Part shown: in pieces, positions 28,374 to 47,253 of the stretch
How positions within the stretch are numbered: position 1 is the first letter of the stretch
Layout: each line of letters begins with the position of its first letter
Source: Cichorium intybus
Lineage: Eukaryota; Streptophyta; Magnoliopsida; Asterales; Asteraceae
NCBI GenBank assembly: GCA_023525715.1
Contig: CM042011.1
Location: 61,986,354-62,050,353, forward strand
DNA: 64,000 nucleotides
Direction of reading: 5' to 3'
Notes under the pieces: generated by a model
Database searches by the model: none
What the model was told of the DNA's origin: nothing
What the model saw: only the letters and a program-made list of their open reading frames with translations
Position numbers and translations under genes: made by a program

Positions 28374-31242
28374 AATAAAAGACTTAAAATGTCACATGTC
28401 TTTTTTCTATACTACACTTTCGCCACCTGTCGGTCTCATATTCACCAACAAATTTATTTTCTCGCTCAAACATTTATTACACGACAGACTATATCCCTAT
28501 CTACCTATTTACAGTTTCCAACTAAGATCATTCAAGGGCAAATACGTGCTTATATGGCACGTAAAGAGTATGTCTCAATACGCAAAATTGTGCTATCATT
28601 CGGTTCAGAAGGTGGCCTTGGTTTTGTATTCAAATGATAGGTAGATTGAGCATTCACTTGCAACTTCAAAGCCAGGAACCAACATCATGATTCACATAAG
28701 GGGATTAAGCAAAGCATGATTTTAGGGACATAATGAGTGGCTGGTAGTCCTTTTTCACTTTCTTATTCATTTATTTTATTATAAATTTTATCCCCTTATA
28801 ATGAATATATGAATCAATTGATATGCCTTTGTACTCTTAATATGAAGTCTTATTGTATGTGAAATTTATTTCTTTGATTGAATATGTGTATTCAGGTCTG
28901 GCAAAGAACTACTCAGAAGGTATTCCTAAAATGAGGTGTTTCTTCGAAGTTCATAATGCATCACATGCTTGTAATATAATTTGATTTGGCTGCATTCTTT
29001 AGTACTTTTTGTTATTTTTAAGTTGTCATGGTCGGGGTTTTTTTTTTGGCTTCTATCATACTTTTATTTTGAAGCTGCTGTCATGTAGGTTGCTATTTTG
29101 GTGCTGTTATCATCTTATTCTGATTCTTGGAGACTAGAACTGGTATTGGACCTCTACTTAACATTACCTTCATAGATCTCAATTTAAGTTTTAGTGTTAG
29201 TCTATTCCTTTGTCTAATCACTGTAACTTGTAATTGTATTTTCTATGTTTGTATGTGGTAGTTTCCATTGGTCTTTAATATGTTAGAATTTCCTCTATTC
29301 TAAAAAACGTGGATCGTAAGTGCCTTATGTCGTTAATGATGGCAAATGAGTAAAACTACTATATTTTATGAGGCATTTCTTAGTATTGATGTTTAAAATG
29401 TAGGGGGTTTTCATGGATTAATATCATTTGGATCACAATTGTCTTATATATTTTCATATTTTTTTGAAGATCTAATTGTACAGATTGAAAGAGAATCCTC
29501 CAAGAGGATATGAGATTCCAAGAATTTTAGGCATGAAAAGGCTAATAAGGTATGCAATGAAGCTAATGTATCTTTTAAATTTCTTTATCTTTATGGATCA
29601 TCAATTTTTAATGTTTATGAAATATGCTTTAAATTGTTATTCATAACCACTATGAGAGAATTTATCATGCCTCTATGAAATATGTTGATCATGTTAAATC
29701 AGAGAAGAGCAATGTTATCTCAATTTGGTCAATATTTTGTTGTATTGTAAGTACATGTAAAGATCATGTAATTGTCTCAATTTAATGACTATTTGGTTGC
29801 TATTTTAACCAATAAATAGCAATCTTTTTCGAATGATTTGTTTGTTATAGCATCTTACTTTCTATTTTACAACATTGTAATAGAAAATAATGAAAGAGGG
29901 ATGTTATTTTAAACACATAATTCAAAGTGCGTTGACATTTTAACCAATAAATGAACAATCCTAAGTTAGTATTTGGTGTATCCGAATTTTATTCTTATTT
30001 TGATTGAGAAAGGTTATGCAAAGAATTAATGTTTCTTATTATTTGTCCTGTTTAAAATGATATTCCCCGTATAAAGCGTCATTCAAAAGAAAGGACTTCA
30101 ACTTTTACTTTTGACTCTTAGATGAGTTGTTCGGAATTTATGATTAGACATTCACTACAAGCATTACTGGTCAAATAGATAAAAGGAAGGCATTTATGAT
30201 TAGACATTCCAAATCTCAAAAGAAGCAAAAGATATCGAAAGAACGATAACACATTGCTATTGAGAGAAACATTTGGCAAATCATGTTAAATGAGGAAGTT
30301 GCTAAGAAAGTTTAAAAAGAGTTTGATGAAAAATGGAAAAAAGGTTATGAACGAAGATTAGAGTTGGTTCCAAGGCTTGGATTCAGATAAGATGTGATAT
30401 TTGAATTTGTTCTAAGGGAGAGTTTCTTGATACAATGCAAAATATGGTGAGAGGAGAATCGATTTTCCTTTATCACCGAAAGCATTTGCCTATAGAGGAA
30501 TGACTAAAACTGATGATGAGTACATTTCTTATTGGATTTATTTATAAAGGTTGATTTGATTTCATGCTATGATTGGAAGACATCGCGAACAAGTTTGGAG
30601 TTTAAAAGCAATTCTAAGGGTTTTTACATTCTGAAGGGTGGATAAATCCTTTGAATGTATATTTAGATATCATGAATATGAGGTTGTTCAACAATTGACA
30701 AATGATGATAGGTTTACCGTAGGAGAATTTTTAACATGAATCCAAAAGATTTGATCCTTTTGTTCAAAACCTTAAAGAATTCATACATAAGTATTCTTCA
30801 AGTCGTCGTTCAACATATCAAGACTATCCTTTACATTTTTACTATAGAGAGATTGCTTAAACGGATGTTACATCGACACATGCAATTGGAAAGAAAGTCT
30901 TTGCACATAATAAAAACCTAGAAAGTATTTCGAAAAGTATTGATGGTGAAGTTCTTTTCTAACTAACTTGGGTGTCATTTTTTTTATCATAGATCAAAAA
31001 AGGGAGTGGTTACAAAAAGACTTTTTTAGAATGGACTATAAGTAAAGATTTGTGCATATTACCATCGAAACTCTTATTCGAAAATTTTGTATGTGTAAAA
31101 AGAATAAACTGATTTTGTAGAAGAACATCATTGATATGCCTACTCGGTGGTTGAAGGTTCCAAAAGTTTTACTGGAGATCGTTCCTTTGATGACCCAAGA
31201 GAGATAAATTTTTCTGAAGGGACTTGTCACAAAGGGGGAGAA
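28374..31242 (+). other. Degenerate region, possibly old transposon interior
   Basis: No long frame. Short coding-like stretches occur at 28430-28640, 29480-29560 and 30230-30680, with stops between them. Near 31100-31180 one frame gives DMPTRW, loosely like the DMLTK of a Copia RNase H tail. It is followed by a purine tract and a TGTTGG at 31243. I cannot name a gene here, and an old Copia-like remnant is only a suggestion. Confidence 0.3.
31231..31242 (+). other. Candidate polypurine tract
   Basis: AAAGGGGGAGAA directly precedes TGTTGGGT. This is the usual junction between internal region and 3' LTR in plant Copia elements. Confidence 0.5.
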
Positions 31243-31872
<630 letters not shown>

Positions 31873-32006
31873 CCACACACATACAATGTGTTTAAGTTCA
31901 TTTAATTCCGCTTTGTACTTGTCACTAGGATCTTTTGTGAATTCAAAGATTCCCAAAAACTTTTCCCTATACACTTTAAAAAAAACTTCATGGACATGCT
32001 AAAAGC

Positions 32007-34140
<2,134 letters not shown>

Positions 34141-34146
34141 CCCTTC

Positions 34147-36533
<2,387 letters not shown>

Positions 36534-36536
36534 AGT

Positions 36537-36548
36537 TGGTATCAGAGC
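36537..36548 (+). other. Primer binding site, initiator-Met tRNA type
   Basis: TGGTATCAGAGC begins three bases after the LTR end. This is the standard plant initiator-tRNA-Met complement. Confidence 0.85.
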
Positions 36549-39500
36549 TTTAGTTTAAGTGAACTAAGTTTGCCTTAGATAGGATGACTTAGACTTAAAC
36601 TTGGGATATTGGGTAGAAAACTATGATGATTTCACTAATTGTTGATCTCTGGTGTAACTAGATGGAATGGTATCTAGGAAAGTTGAAATGGCTTGGCCAC
36701 CCATGATACCTACATGGCCATTCTATGTGGAAGCAAAAGAGATTGGCGAGAGGTGGTAACATCAATAGTCAATTGAGTTTATTCTGTTTACTGGTTGTTT
36801 TACCTAACACTTTATTACATATATTGTGCTAGGATAATACTAATTATAGTTATGTTGTATTATGAAACAAAAAAAAATCATGATAAATGATGATCGTCAA
36901 GTCTTAGTAACAGTAGGAAGCCAAGTACCACAACCCCAAGTTAACAAGTCAAAGATTTCACATATGGTCTAATACGAGGATTGAGAAACCTCGATTTCAG
37001 AGTCCGTGCGATCAAAGTTCTTTTACCATGAGAGTAGAGGACCAAGCTACAACAATAACTAAAATGATACAGTATATGGAAGGTATCACACATGTACAAA
37101 TGTGAAAATGATTGAAAGAATCAATCATTAAGGCCGATGATGACGTTATCAGTGATGCACTAAGTCAGAATACAAGTAAGTACTTTCTACTTAAAGGTCT
37201 TTCTTATGAATAAACCACCCAAGTTTACTATTGATAGTAACCCTAAAGCCTATAAGGATTAATTTGGCAAAATTGAGCAAATCTTAGATCAAGTGGGTGT
37301 AAAGACCACCGAAAGGTCTTATATGCCACCCAAATGATTTTTGAAAGATCTTTAATTAGTCTAACATTACACGTAAAGTATTAAGTTCAACTCTTGGTAC
37401 ATGTTTATGGTAAGGTAAGGGAGGAACATTATTCCCAAAGAAACTTTAAAAATAGGGGAAAGCAATTTTGAGGTATTAAGGTAAAATATTAAACGATGGT
37501 AAATACTCTATGATATTTATGGTACGTCTTATTTCCATTAAGGAAATAAAATTTTACCTCAAGTATATCTACTAGAAACAAGAAAGTTAATAACCTTACA
37601 AGAAGCAATCATAGGATTGCAATGGCTAGAAGATGACTTCCATCCGAAAAAGATTTGAAATAAAGGTTAATAAGAGAGTCTCACAAAAGAGAGACTAGAC
37701 TTATGAAAGAATGCTATGAATGAAAACATGGTGGACGCATTCTACAAGATTATTCACAAGGAGGAACGTGAATAACGAAAAATAAGTGATATTCGTCTAG
37801 TTGTAGAAAGCAATACGTAAGGCTGTACGCTCACATAAAAGTCAGAAAGACTTAGGAACCCTCAAAGAATCTCCAGGTATTTGATGTTTTAGTATGAAAT
37901 GATAAAATAGATAATATATTATGACTATGCTTGTTGATAGCGACAGAAGAATCCGAATTCAAAATCAGATGCCTTGAAAAAGAAATAAAGATTAAGGAAA
38001 CGATAGATCTGATAGTTTATCTTAGACTCTATTGTTAACTTTCTAAGGCTAGAAACTATATAAGGAAATGTAGTCCATACATGAAAATCTTAGGTATTGA
38101 ACTATCTAAATGGCATAAATGATGTGAAAGTGTTTACATGATTTAGGCCAATTGACTAGATTATTGTAGTTAATAGTAAATGATTTGATATGGTTCTAGG
38201 AATGAATTCGAGTCCATTAGTAGAATCAATATTTTATGGTCTAGAAAGACTATTAGTGTTGTAATGGTAAGTAGTGATGCAATGTTGATTGCAATGATAA
38301 GTGAAAGTTTGATACAAGGGTTATTATAGTGAACAACCTCCAGGAAATATTGGAAAGGTTCCTCTTCCATATGTATTAGGAGCTTGGAATTAAAATATTA
38401 GGAAATTATAGTATTTCATGAAGGAGACATGAACCAACCAATGGGACGGTAAGAAATAATGGATGACAAAATATACATTTAGAAAAATGTTATTTTATAA
38501 GAACCACTGGGAGCGGAATTAGTTTAAGGATATGAAAAATAGGCTTATTGTAGGAGTATATATTGGATTAATGAAAGAGGAATATATTTATAATTTATTT
38601 ATTATTATTTTTTTAGGATACTATGATTATAAGGTGAATTAGATATGCCAATGGTTAGGGTTTGAATAATTGAACATTAAGCAGGTATATGTTGTTTAAG
38701 GAAATGATTACTATGATGAGGTTAAGTATGGATAAGTAATTTTAATGATCTAGGAATATATGATGACTTATGGATTAAAAAAAAGATTGAGAATTCTAAG
38801 GTTGTACATGAATCACAAATTTAGTCTTAGTAAGAAGTAATGGATTATGTAAGCCTTAATTGTCATAGTTAAAACAAGAAAAGTATGATCTATATTCAGT
38901 TGTAATGTCATCTTTAGGTATGAATAATAACACATGATATACATGGAGACATGGTAGAATGTTGTTTAGATATGATTAAGAATATAAGTTCAAATTTATG
39001 TATTATAAAGCTTTTATTTTAAGTGATACATTAAGATGTAAGGAGCATTACCGTATCATTCTGGCTATATCTAAGAAGTAATGTAATAAGAAAATATGTA
39101 TGGCTTAGATTATTAGGAGACTCGTAAAAGTAAAGGTATCTATTCATCCATGAAGCACTAAGATACAAGGATTTGATAGTATCATTTCCATGTGATGAAA
39201 TTGGGCGTAGTTAGATACGTGGAAAAGTATGTGAATTGTCAATAGGTGAAAACTAAACACCAACGACTATATAGGAGTCTACGATGATTAGACAACCCTA
39301 TTGGAAATGGGGCATTCCGTAATGGATCATTAAAGATCTCTTTCAGCCACTAAATGGCTATGATGCAATATCGCTGGCTGTTGATAGATTGATAAAAAGT
39401 ATATACTTCTTACCAAAGAAAGAAACTCGGCATATAGACAAGCTTACCCAAGTTATACATTGATGAAATTATCTCAAGGCATAGTTATTGTCTATTTTAT

Positions 39501-40370
39501 TACACAAAGATACTTGCTTCACCTCTAAGTTTTGTGAAGGATTATAAAGAGTGTTGGGGACAAGAGTAATCTTAAGTATAGTTCCCCATCCCATGATTGA
39601 TGGACAAAGTGAAAATAGAATCCAGACTCTTGGGAATATGCTTCGATCATGGGCTATTAATTTTGGTAAAAGTTAGGATGTAAACTTTCCATTAGTAGAA
39701 TTTTCCTACAATAATAGTTATTGTTGGCATAGCGCCATTTGAAGCACTTTATGGCAGGAAGTGTAGAACTCGTGCTAGTTAGGGTCTAGAGACAAACAGT
39801 TCACAGGACCTGATAAGTACAATAAAGGAAAGATAAAATCAACGTCACTTGAGAACGTCTAAACTTTTGCACAAGACTGGCATAAAGTTTCACAGACAAG
39901 AAAAGATACCTAATCGAGTTTTAAGTGGAAGTAAAAGTTATGCTCAAGGTATCACTTTGGAAAGGAATGATTAGATTCGGGAAGCATGGGAAACTTATTA
40001 TCCTTTTCTTGGACCCTTTAGAGTAATAGAAAGGATTGTGTCACAAGCGTATCAATTAGATCTGCCACCCGAGTTACAAGGTATTCATAATACCTTTCAT
40101 ATACATGCTATCTACAAAATGTTTAGCAAAAGAAGAGAACGACATACATCTGTCAAACATCCAAGTTGTTGATAATGTTCAGTAGGTAGAAAACCCATAG
40201 CCATATTAGATAAAAAGACCAAGGAGTTGCATATGAAAGAAATCAGATTAGTCAAAATTCAACAAAATCATCGTCAAACTCTAAATACGACATAGAACCT
40301 CGATAATGAGGTGAGATGATGCTACCCTCACTTATTTACTTAGCCTGATTTCGAGGACGAAATCTATTCT
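36549..40370 (+). pseudogene. Heavily decayed gypsy gag-pol remnants
   Basis: Only scattered homology survives. Near 37207-37330 one frame gives a gag-like KPPKFTIDSNPKAYKD. Near 38188-38205 it gives DMVLGMN, like the C-terminal part of a gypsy protease. From about 39130 to 39790 there are integrase pieces: LAVDRLIKSIYFLP, then HPMIDGQSENRIQTLGNMLRSW, then PLVEFSYNNSY. Near 40060-40130 LPPELQGIHNTFHIHAIYKM matches the linker before a chromodomain. Reverse transcriptase and RNase H are not recognisable and may be deleted. No frame of any length remains on the sense strand. Confidence 0.75.
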
Positions 40371-40384
40371 AAGGAGGAGGGAGT
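40371..40384 (+). other. Polypurine tract of the gypsy element
   Basis: AAGGAGGAGGGAGT directly before the 3' LTR. The TTCGAGGACGAAAT phrase at 40350-40363 is the usual sequence upstream of it in this lineage. Confidence 0.8.
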
Positions 40385-42491
40385 TGTAACACCCGCGTTT
40401 TCGACAATTATCGACCACGTATATTTTAGAACATTATAAATTATTTGTATTTTCAACAATGATTGATTAGGTGCATTTTACAACGCCAATTATATAAGTT
40501 ATCTATTATTAACAAATCGTAAAATATATTATAAGTTTGGTAAATTTCGTATTAAGATATTATTCGAAATTATTGTCATATCTTTTATAAGTAACTATTT
40601 ATATTATTCCCATACAAAAATATATAGGTAAGTTGCCATAAATTATGCATCGAAACATAGAAATATATGTACGACAACTTCAAAGTTACAAAAGGTTATG
40701 ATTTAAATCTAGTTAAGTTATTGCTAATCAATTATGCGGTAAGTTATAGTAATTACAAATAAAACGTGAATCTATATATATATATTTTTGGTGAAGTGAT
40801 ATTAATATCGTAAATATAATTGTAGCCATTTAACATTGAAAGTTTGATCGTTGTTATGTTGCTTAATTTATATATTCAAAATAATTAATTCGTTTTATAT
40901 TATCAAAATTCAAAAATAGATTTAGATTTGAAGGAATATATACACGTAAGTTTGTTTGGATAAGTAGCTTGGGCTTCAAGTGATTTGCATGACAAAGTAC
41001 GGATAATTACACGTCTTCGTTTAGATAAGAATTACACGTGGTGATTTTCTTAATGACTAAGTCTTTTAAAATTGTACGGAGGATTGAAACTCTTATCCAA
41101 ATCATTAGTATAAATATAGATCTTTGTAAATGTAAAATTACACCCACCTAGTAACTTGTAGAAAGAATGGAGAGAGTTTCTTAGTGGAATATAGCAAACA
41201 AAAGGTATGTGTTATTCGAAAGTTTATTATTAATAGTTTTAATCATTTTTATTATTATGAATTTAAGCCGTCAAACCGTTTTTATAAATACGTTGATGTT
41301 ATATTTTAGTCATATCATTTTATCCGTTTAAACATATTTTCAAATACGCTATAACCAAAATATTATTACTTATATGATAACTTACGTTTATTCGATTAGT
41401 AATTATTTTAAAATTATACTCATAAGGGTATAGAAAATAATTCGTAATACGTTAGTATATAATTAAATATTATTGGTTACATTATAACCATGTGTATCTG
41501 ATTGATAATTATTTTCATATTAGACCGACGTGGTATATGAAATAACTAATAATATGTTATTGTATAACGAAAATATTATTAGTTATATTATAGTTTATGT
41601 TTTTTGGTTGGTAACAATATCTATGTTAGAACCGCTGGATATATAAAATAATTAATAATACGTTATAACATATGCTTTTTGGCTAATAGCCATTTCTTTA
41701 TAGAAAACAGCTAATAACACGTTAATATACAAACGTAATATTGTTAGTTATATTATAACTTATGAGTATTGGTTAGTAACGCTAGACATTATTTTAACCG
41801 TTTAGATCGAGAAGTCACCATAGAAACTATTCAGGAAATGATACATACACGAGTTGTATCAGGCGAGTTTTTATGATGCCTTTGCAAACTGAGATATATA
41901 TGATATATATTGTGTTTATATGTCTAATTGCTCATTGCATTATAATTGTCACGTTTATTGCTTTTCGATATTTTATCATGCTTATTGCTTTATATATATG
42001 TATACACGAGTTGCTGGGTAAATATAAAGAAAATGAAAAGGGAACGTAACGTCGTTCGCTAATAAATATAAATTGGTACGATTAGTACACGGGAGGCATC
42101 CTGTTGTTACTAAGTCGATACCGGCAATACATGTCTAGCCCCACTAGTACATTGTATAGAAGTCATGACTCGGATAGCACACATGGTAGTTCGAAGTTTG
42201 AAAATGACTTAAATAAATTTACCCACGACTCCGAGATCTCAACATAATTTTTGTATTTCATATTTCATATCATCAATACATGTGGTATTTTGTACACAAA
42301 CACATGAATTCACTAAGCCATTTGGCTTACGCATCTACATATATATCTCAGGACACATTCAGTAGAATAAAAATCAGGTACTCGGCATCATGATAATGGG
42401 ACCAGATGACACTCGGAGACATTACCTGCTATTATAACTTTTAGTTATTAGCAATAGTTCTAGCTTGTATTTCGTTATAGCTTCCGTTGTA
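40385..42491 (+). repeat. 3' LTR of the gypsy element, truncated
   Basis: Matches 34363-36491 at about 99% by eye, then stops at CTTCCGTTGTA. It is replaced by TGTATGTGTATA and a (TA)n tract. The missing part of the LTR contains its own TATATATATA, a possible recombination point. Confidence 0.88.
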
Positions 42492-42493
42492 TG

Positions 42494-42496
<3 letters not shown>

Positions 42497-42579
<83 letters not shown>
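42497..42579. repeat. (TA)n microsatellite at the broken LTR end
   Basis: About 80 bp of TA between the truncated 3' LTR and repeat R copy 2. Confidence 0.95.
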
Positions 42580-42583
<4 letters not shown>

Positions 42584-43256
42584 CCGATTCCACTGAGGAC
42601 TCTTTTTTCGGTGAGGACTCGTAAGGACACCTTAAAAATTGAAAAATATATATAAAAAGTACAAATCATAAAATCGAGAATAGTACTATATCATTATAAA
42701 AAAATTGGTAAAAAAATTAGATCATTGAAAAAAGTAATGATCCAAATTTTTTTATATATTTTGGATCATTGGATCATTATAAAAAAATAATGATTCAAAA
42801 AAATTTTCGAATCTTTTTTTTCTCCAATATAGTACTATGATCCATTTTATTATTCAAATATGCAAGTTCCAATAAATTATGTTTTATTGAAATTGTTTTT
42901 GTCGAATGTGTATAATTATATACGTTTAGAAGGTGGATGATGTTTTTCTTGAAAAGAATTGTGGAAAAAAACATTTTCAGGATTTTAAAATTTTGAAGGT
43001 TTGTTAAAATCTTCTCCAAATATATAAAAATTACCAAACATATAAAATTGATAATTATGATTCATTTGCTATTAAACATCGATATTTATGTGTTTTATAG
43101 AAAAACAATTTGCGTTATAGTATTAAAAGTTTAATAATACCTACAAAATTTTATTAAATTGAGAATAGTGTAAAACGTGTTTGAAACTGAGAAATGTTAT
43201 TAAGTCTGATATATTTTAATATGATAAACAAAGTGTAAAAAATAATGCTTAACTTG
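42580..43256. repeat. Dispersed repeat R, copy 2
   Basis: Same orientation as 33419-34094 and closely similar over about 675 bp, starting directly after (TA)n. It diverges after AATAATGCTTAAC. The two copies bracket the gypsy element. Confidence 0.7.
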
Positions 43257-44453
43257 CTAAAAGTAAGTAAGATTTTAATGCTAGTACATGCATTGTTTTG
43301 CCCAAAATGGAATATGTTTAAAAAACATAAAATCACGTGCTAGTGACTGAGAATTCGAAAACCGTCATCATGTGTTAAAATTCCACAAATTTGGTCCTAA
43401 CATGAAAATGTCCAAACTCATTGAATCTTTTCAAAGAAAACAAAATTCCACAAATTTGGTCCTAACATGAAAATGTCCAAACTCATTGAATCTTTTCAAA
43501 TAAAACAAATATTATTTTTTTAAGTAAATTACAGAATTGGTACGTGTAGTTTATTCTATTTTTCAGTCTATGTCCACGTTTTGTTTCACAATGAAGGTCG
43601 TCGGGGTGGCAAAAAGCTTACACAATTGGTTTCTGTGGCGGTTACCGTCAAAGTTTGGTCTATTAAGTAAACGTATAACGTCTAAAAATACTCTTAAATG
43701 CCAAAATTGCAATTTAATAAAAAAAAGAATTAAACACCCCCCCCCCCCCCCCCCTTCACTCTTTCTCACTATGTGTAGATAGAGGGAATACAATTCCATG
43801 TGCATGTGACGCTACACCCTCCCGGTCAAGTTTGATCATGTGACGCTTTATTGATTATGTTTATTCTTCGTAATTTTTGGTGGAATTGGTGAATTAGAGA
43901 GACAATATGATTCCTAGATCTTACAATTTGCACGGATATGAATCTGAAAATCATGCCAACAGGAAATCATGTCAAATATCAATTTGTCTTTGTAGACCCA
44001 ATATAAACTTTGCAATTTCAGGTTTAAAGCAAAACCCAGTTGGTTTTTGATTGCATTATCAGCTACAGAAATCAAGGTTTAAGTATTATAAGTATCTTTT
44101 ATCATAATTTGCATAAAATACAACTCAAAGTATCCTGATATCGCATAAAATATACGTATAAATAAGACGATATCAAAATACCCCACACTTGAACTTTTCT
44201 TGTTCCAAAGAAAACTAGAATCTATTCAGGTTTAAGTATTATAAGTAACTTTTATCATAATTTGCATAAAATACAACTCAAAGTACCCTGATATCGCATA
44301 AAATATACGTATAAATAAGACGATATCAAAATACCCCACACTTGAACTTTTGTTGTTCCAAAGAAAACTAGAATCTATTCAAGCAGTAGCATAGTCTCTT
44401 CAATATATTTCAATTGTAGGTAAATACCAACGCCCTTTACCGATAATCAAAAT
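43257..44453. other. Spacer with short tandem duplications, no gene seen
   Basis: A unit of about 66 bp is duplicated at 43379-43500. A C run of about 19 bases lies at 43736-43754. A 153-bp unit is tandemly duplicated at about 44074-44379, with only a few differences between copies. No coding frame is convincing. Confidence 0.6.
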
Positions 44454-44776
44454 TGTTAGGACTCGTGATGGCTAGCAACGCACGGAATAATAAACATCTC
44501 AAAGATTAATAGTATAAAAACTAAAGAACATGATGATTAATCTGAAAATCATTGATAGAAAGAGATAAAAATGATACACATGAAGAACACCTATGCTATG
44601 GAGAAGTTCGCTAAGACTTTCTCTCTCTAAACTGCAATGACTACATATTTGGTGCAAACATACAATGACTACCTTCCCCTCTCTATGTATAAAAGAGAAG
44701 AAAATATTCCTAAATACGATTGGAATATTCTATTGTAGATATCCCTCAGTATTATAAAGCATTTTCAGCTCCAACA
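44454..44776 (-). mobile_element. Candidate Copia LTR, minus strand
   Basis: On the minus strand it starts TGTTGGAGCTG directly after the purine tract AGGGGGAGAT (complement of 44777-44786). It contains TATACATAGAGAGG as a TATA-like box. On the + strand it begins TGTTAGG at 44454, giving 323 bp with TG...CA ends. No partner LTR in the same orientation is visible. Confidence 0.5.
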
Positions 44777-46178
44777 ATCTCCCCCTAAATGCTAGAAAAT
44801 GATGAGGAATAAAAATAAGTGATACAAATACAAGGCTAAAATACATAATATCTGGAAGCAAGTATGGTGCGACAGTGAAAACAAATGATGAGATGTCTCA
44901 TATACTCTAAAGTGTCTGTGATATCTGATGTTGGGTAATAAAAATCTCTAATCATCAAAGGTCTTCAGCTTCAGAGGCATAGGCTCTCCCAGGCAGAAAA
45001 ATGAGATCACAATCTATTGCTGATTAGTAAACCTACTGATCAAGTTCAGAGCTTCTCCTAATCGCTGAACTAAAGATCCCAATGATCAGATCACACATCG
45101 TTATCAAAAGTCTAAATCGTCTCTTGTTCCTCGAATCACTAAAGAATTCCATTAAGCACCGATAACAATCATGAGAATAACCTTCTAAAAAATAATAAGC
45201 ATTATGTAATAGAGTCTTAACAATAAATAATCGTTATCCAGAGACAATCTAACAACACCAAAAATTTTATCTCTGAATACCAAAAATAAGTGTCACGTTG
45301 CATCACTAAATGTTTCTATCTTCGGTTGTTTTCAAAAATCCAAACTATAACAATCACAAAAGTGCTCTAAATCTGAATAAGAAGTGATATGTAACCGAAG
45401 AGAATTTAGCAATGCCACAAGTTTGATGAATGATGATAAAAAAATAGTTTCAAATCGTATCGTAGCGCTAAATAACTCTTCGCCTGCAGACGACTCAATA
45501 ATCAAAACACATGGTCTGGATGCTAATCACATATTCTCCCCTGTTTTAATCAAAACACATGGTTCAGTGAAAGAAAGCAAACATATGAAAGCTTCATACT
45601 ATCAATTTCAAGTGGTACAATCCGATGAAGATATCTACTACCTTTCCCAGGTAGATTTCCCAATTGCCAATCCTGTTGATATTCTAACCATTGGTAAAAC
45701 TCTTCATTGAATCTTACATAAGCAGTTGTCTCGCATCTGCATTTAATTACGTGAAAATATATCTTATCAGGGTTTTGGTGGATTTCTCTTAGATCGATTG
45801 TGAAATCAACAATTTTTTTCCAGAGCCTGCTAAGATGATTATTGATCAAGGTTTTGAAGGCATACATGATAGGGATATTGTTTTTATAGATGAGTTGGAG
45901 GTTGGTATCATCTATACACGGGATGATGATCACCAAAAGAAGTTGGTTTTTGGTATAAGTCTGAAAAACAAGTACCCAATTCTCTTATGATAGAACTTGA
46001 AGAATTCACTTCGATTTCTCCATTAGGTTATGTCACTGCTAAGAGGGACATCTACGAATAGATAAAAATGGACCTATATGGTGAGAAGGTTATTTAAGAA
46101 AATTGATGACTTTCTCCATTTTACCAAAGCTTCTATTGAACAAGCTTAAAGTATGTTCATGTTCACTTAGGGGGAGAT
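44777..46178. other. Region between two outward-facing LTR-like ends, no recognised gene
   Basis: A minus-strand polypurine tract lies at its left edge and a plus-strand one (TTAGGGGGAGAT, 46168-46178) at its right edge. Frames of about 108 residues (45384-45710, +) and 128 residues (45550-45936, -) overlap each other. Neither has features I recognise. Confidence 0.35.
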
Positions 46179-46620
46179 TGTTGAACCCTAGAAGTGATCA
46201 TGTAGCTTGTAATGAGACTTCATATTCCAGTTATGGTATGAAGTGAAGTGTCATGCGAAGCTCTTTCCGATAGATGTGAAGCATCCTTGTGTGAAGCCAT
46301 ATTTTGTCATCTAAAGGAAGTTTGTTGACTGAAGCCAGTTGTATGCGAAATTGAAGATATATGTGGTCTATGTTGCACTTTGTGTATTTACCTTAGGGTA
46401 TTATTTTTTCTCAAATATGGCTGACTTTGTATTAGGAGACATGTACATCATACCACTTGAATCAAGGACATACACTTTTCCCTCGAATCTCAAAGCAATC
46501 CTTAAGGCCCGGATCCAGTCAAGATAGTTCGGACACGTAAGTTTTTCCCTCAAGAGAACGGATAGCAATGAGATGTTTGTTGGTGCGGGAGGAGGAGTCG
46601 GACTCGAGTTGTTGTTATGT
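46179..46620 (+). mobile_element. Candidate Copia LTR fragment, plus strand
   Basis: TGTTGAACCCTAG follows the purine tract TTAGGGGGAGAT. The right boundary is a guess, because no CA terminus, primer site or partner LTR is clear. Confidence 0.3.
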
Positions 46621-47253
46621 TATTAACAGACATCTATAAGACAAAGTTTTAGTTAGTTTTAAATTTAATCCTCTAAATAATTACCCTAATTTTATTTACT
46701 AAGGCTAGGATCCAAAATCTTCCAGTTATGATGTGAAGAGGGATGTCATAATCACACCATAATGGTCATTAAGATAGATAAAAATCTTTATCAATTTCAT
46801 TCACTATGAAATTCCTAGACTTGTGAGATTCATTCACTAGTGTCAATAGGATGTTAATCTCGGTTGTGCTCATCTCAAAATTCATGATAGGGATGTCGTG
46901 GATCAAGGATTTTTAGATGGTGAATTAACCTTGTAGAACCCATGTGATGACCGGCTCAAGATACACTTGAGAATCGCGAGTGTCACATCATCCCCAACTA
47001 TAACTATATATGATGTGCTGGTTAACCACACAGCTCCACCAGCAGATTATAAAGAGAATGTGCATTTCTCATGAATAGCACATAGTTCACACTTGTTTCA
47101 TAATTAAAACGAGTTTTTGTTTTAATACTTAAAGTTAATACTTTTAACTTAGAGAAACATTGCCCTATCAAACCCTTTCGGTAACTCTACATGGCAAAAT
47201 GTGTTGGACGGTGAAGGAGGTAGGAAACGAATACCATTTAAAAACCAACCTCA
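46621..47253. other. Spacer, no gene seen
   Basis: Moderately AT-rich and noncoding. Nothing recognisable on either strand. Confidence 0.4.

Noticed and set aside
43736..43754. Poly-C run as a biological signal
   Set aside because: A single homopolymer with no flanking structure. Slippage or a sequencing artefact explains it.
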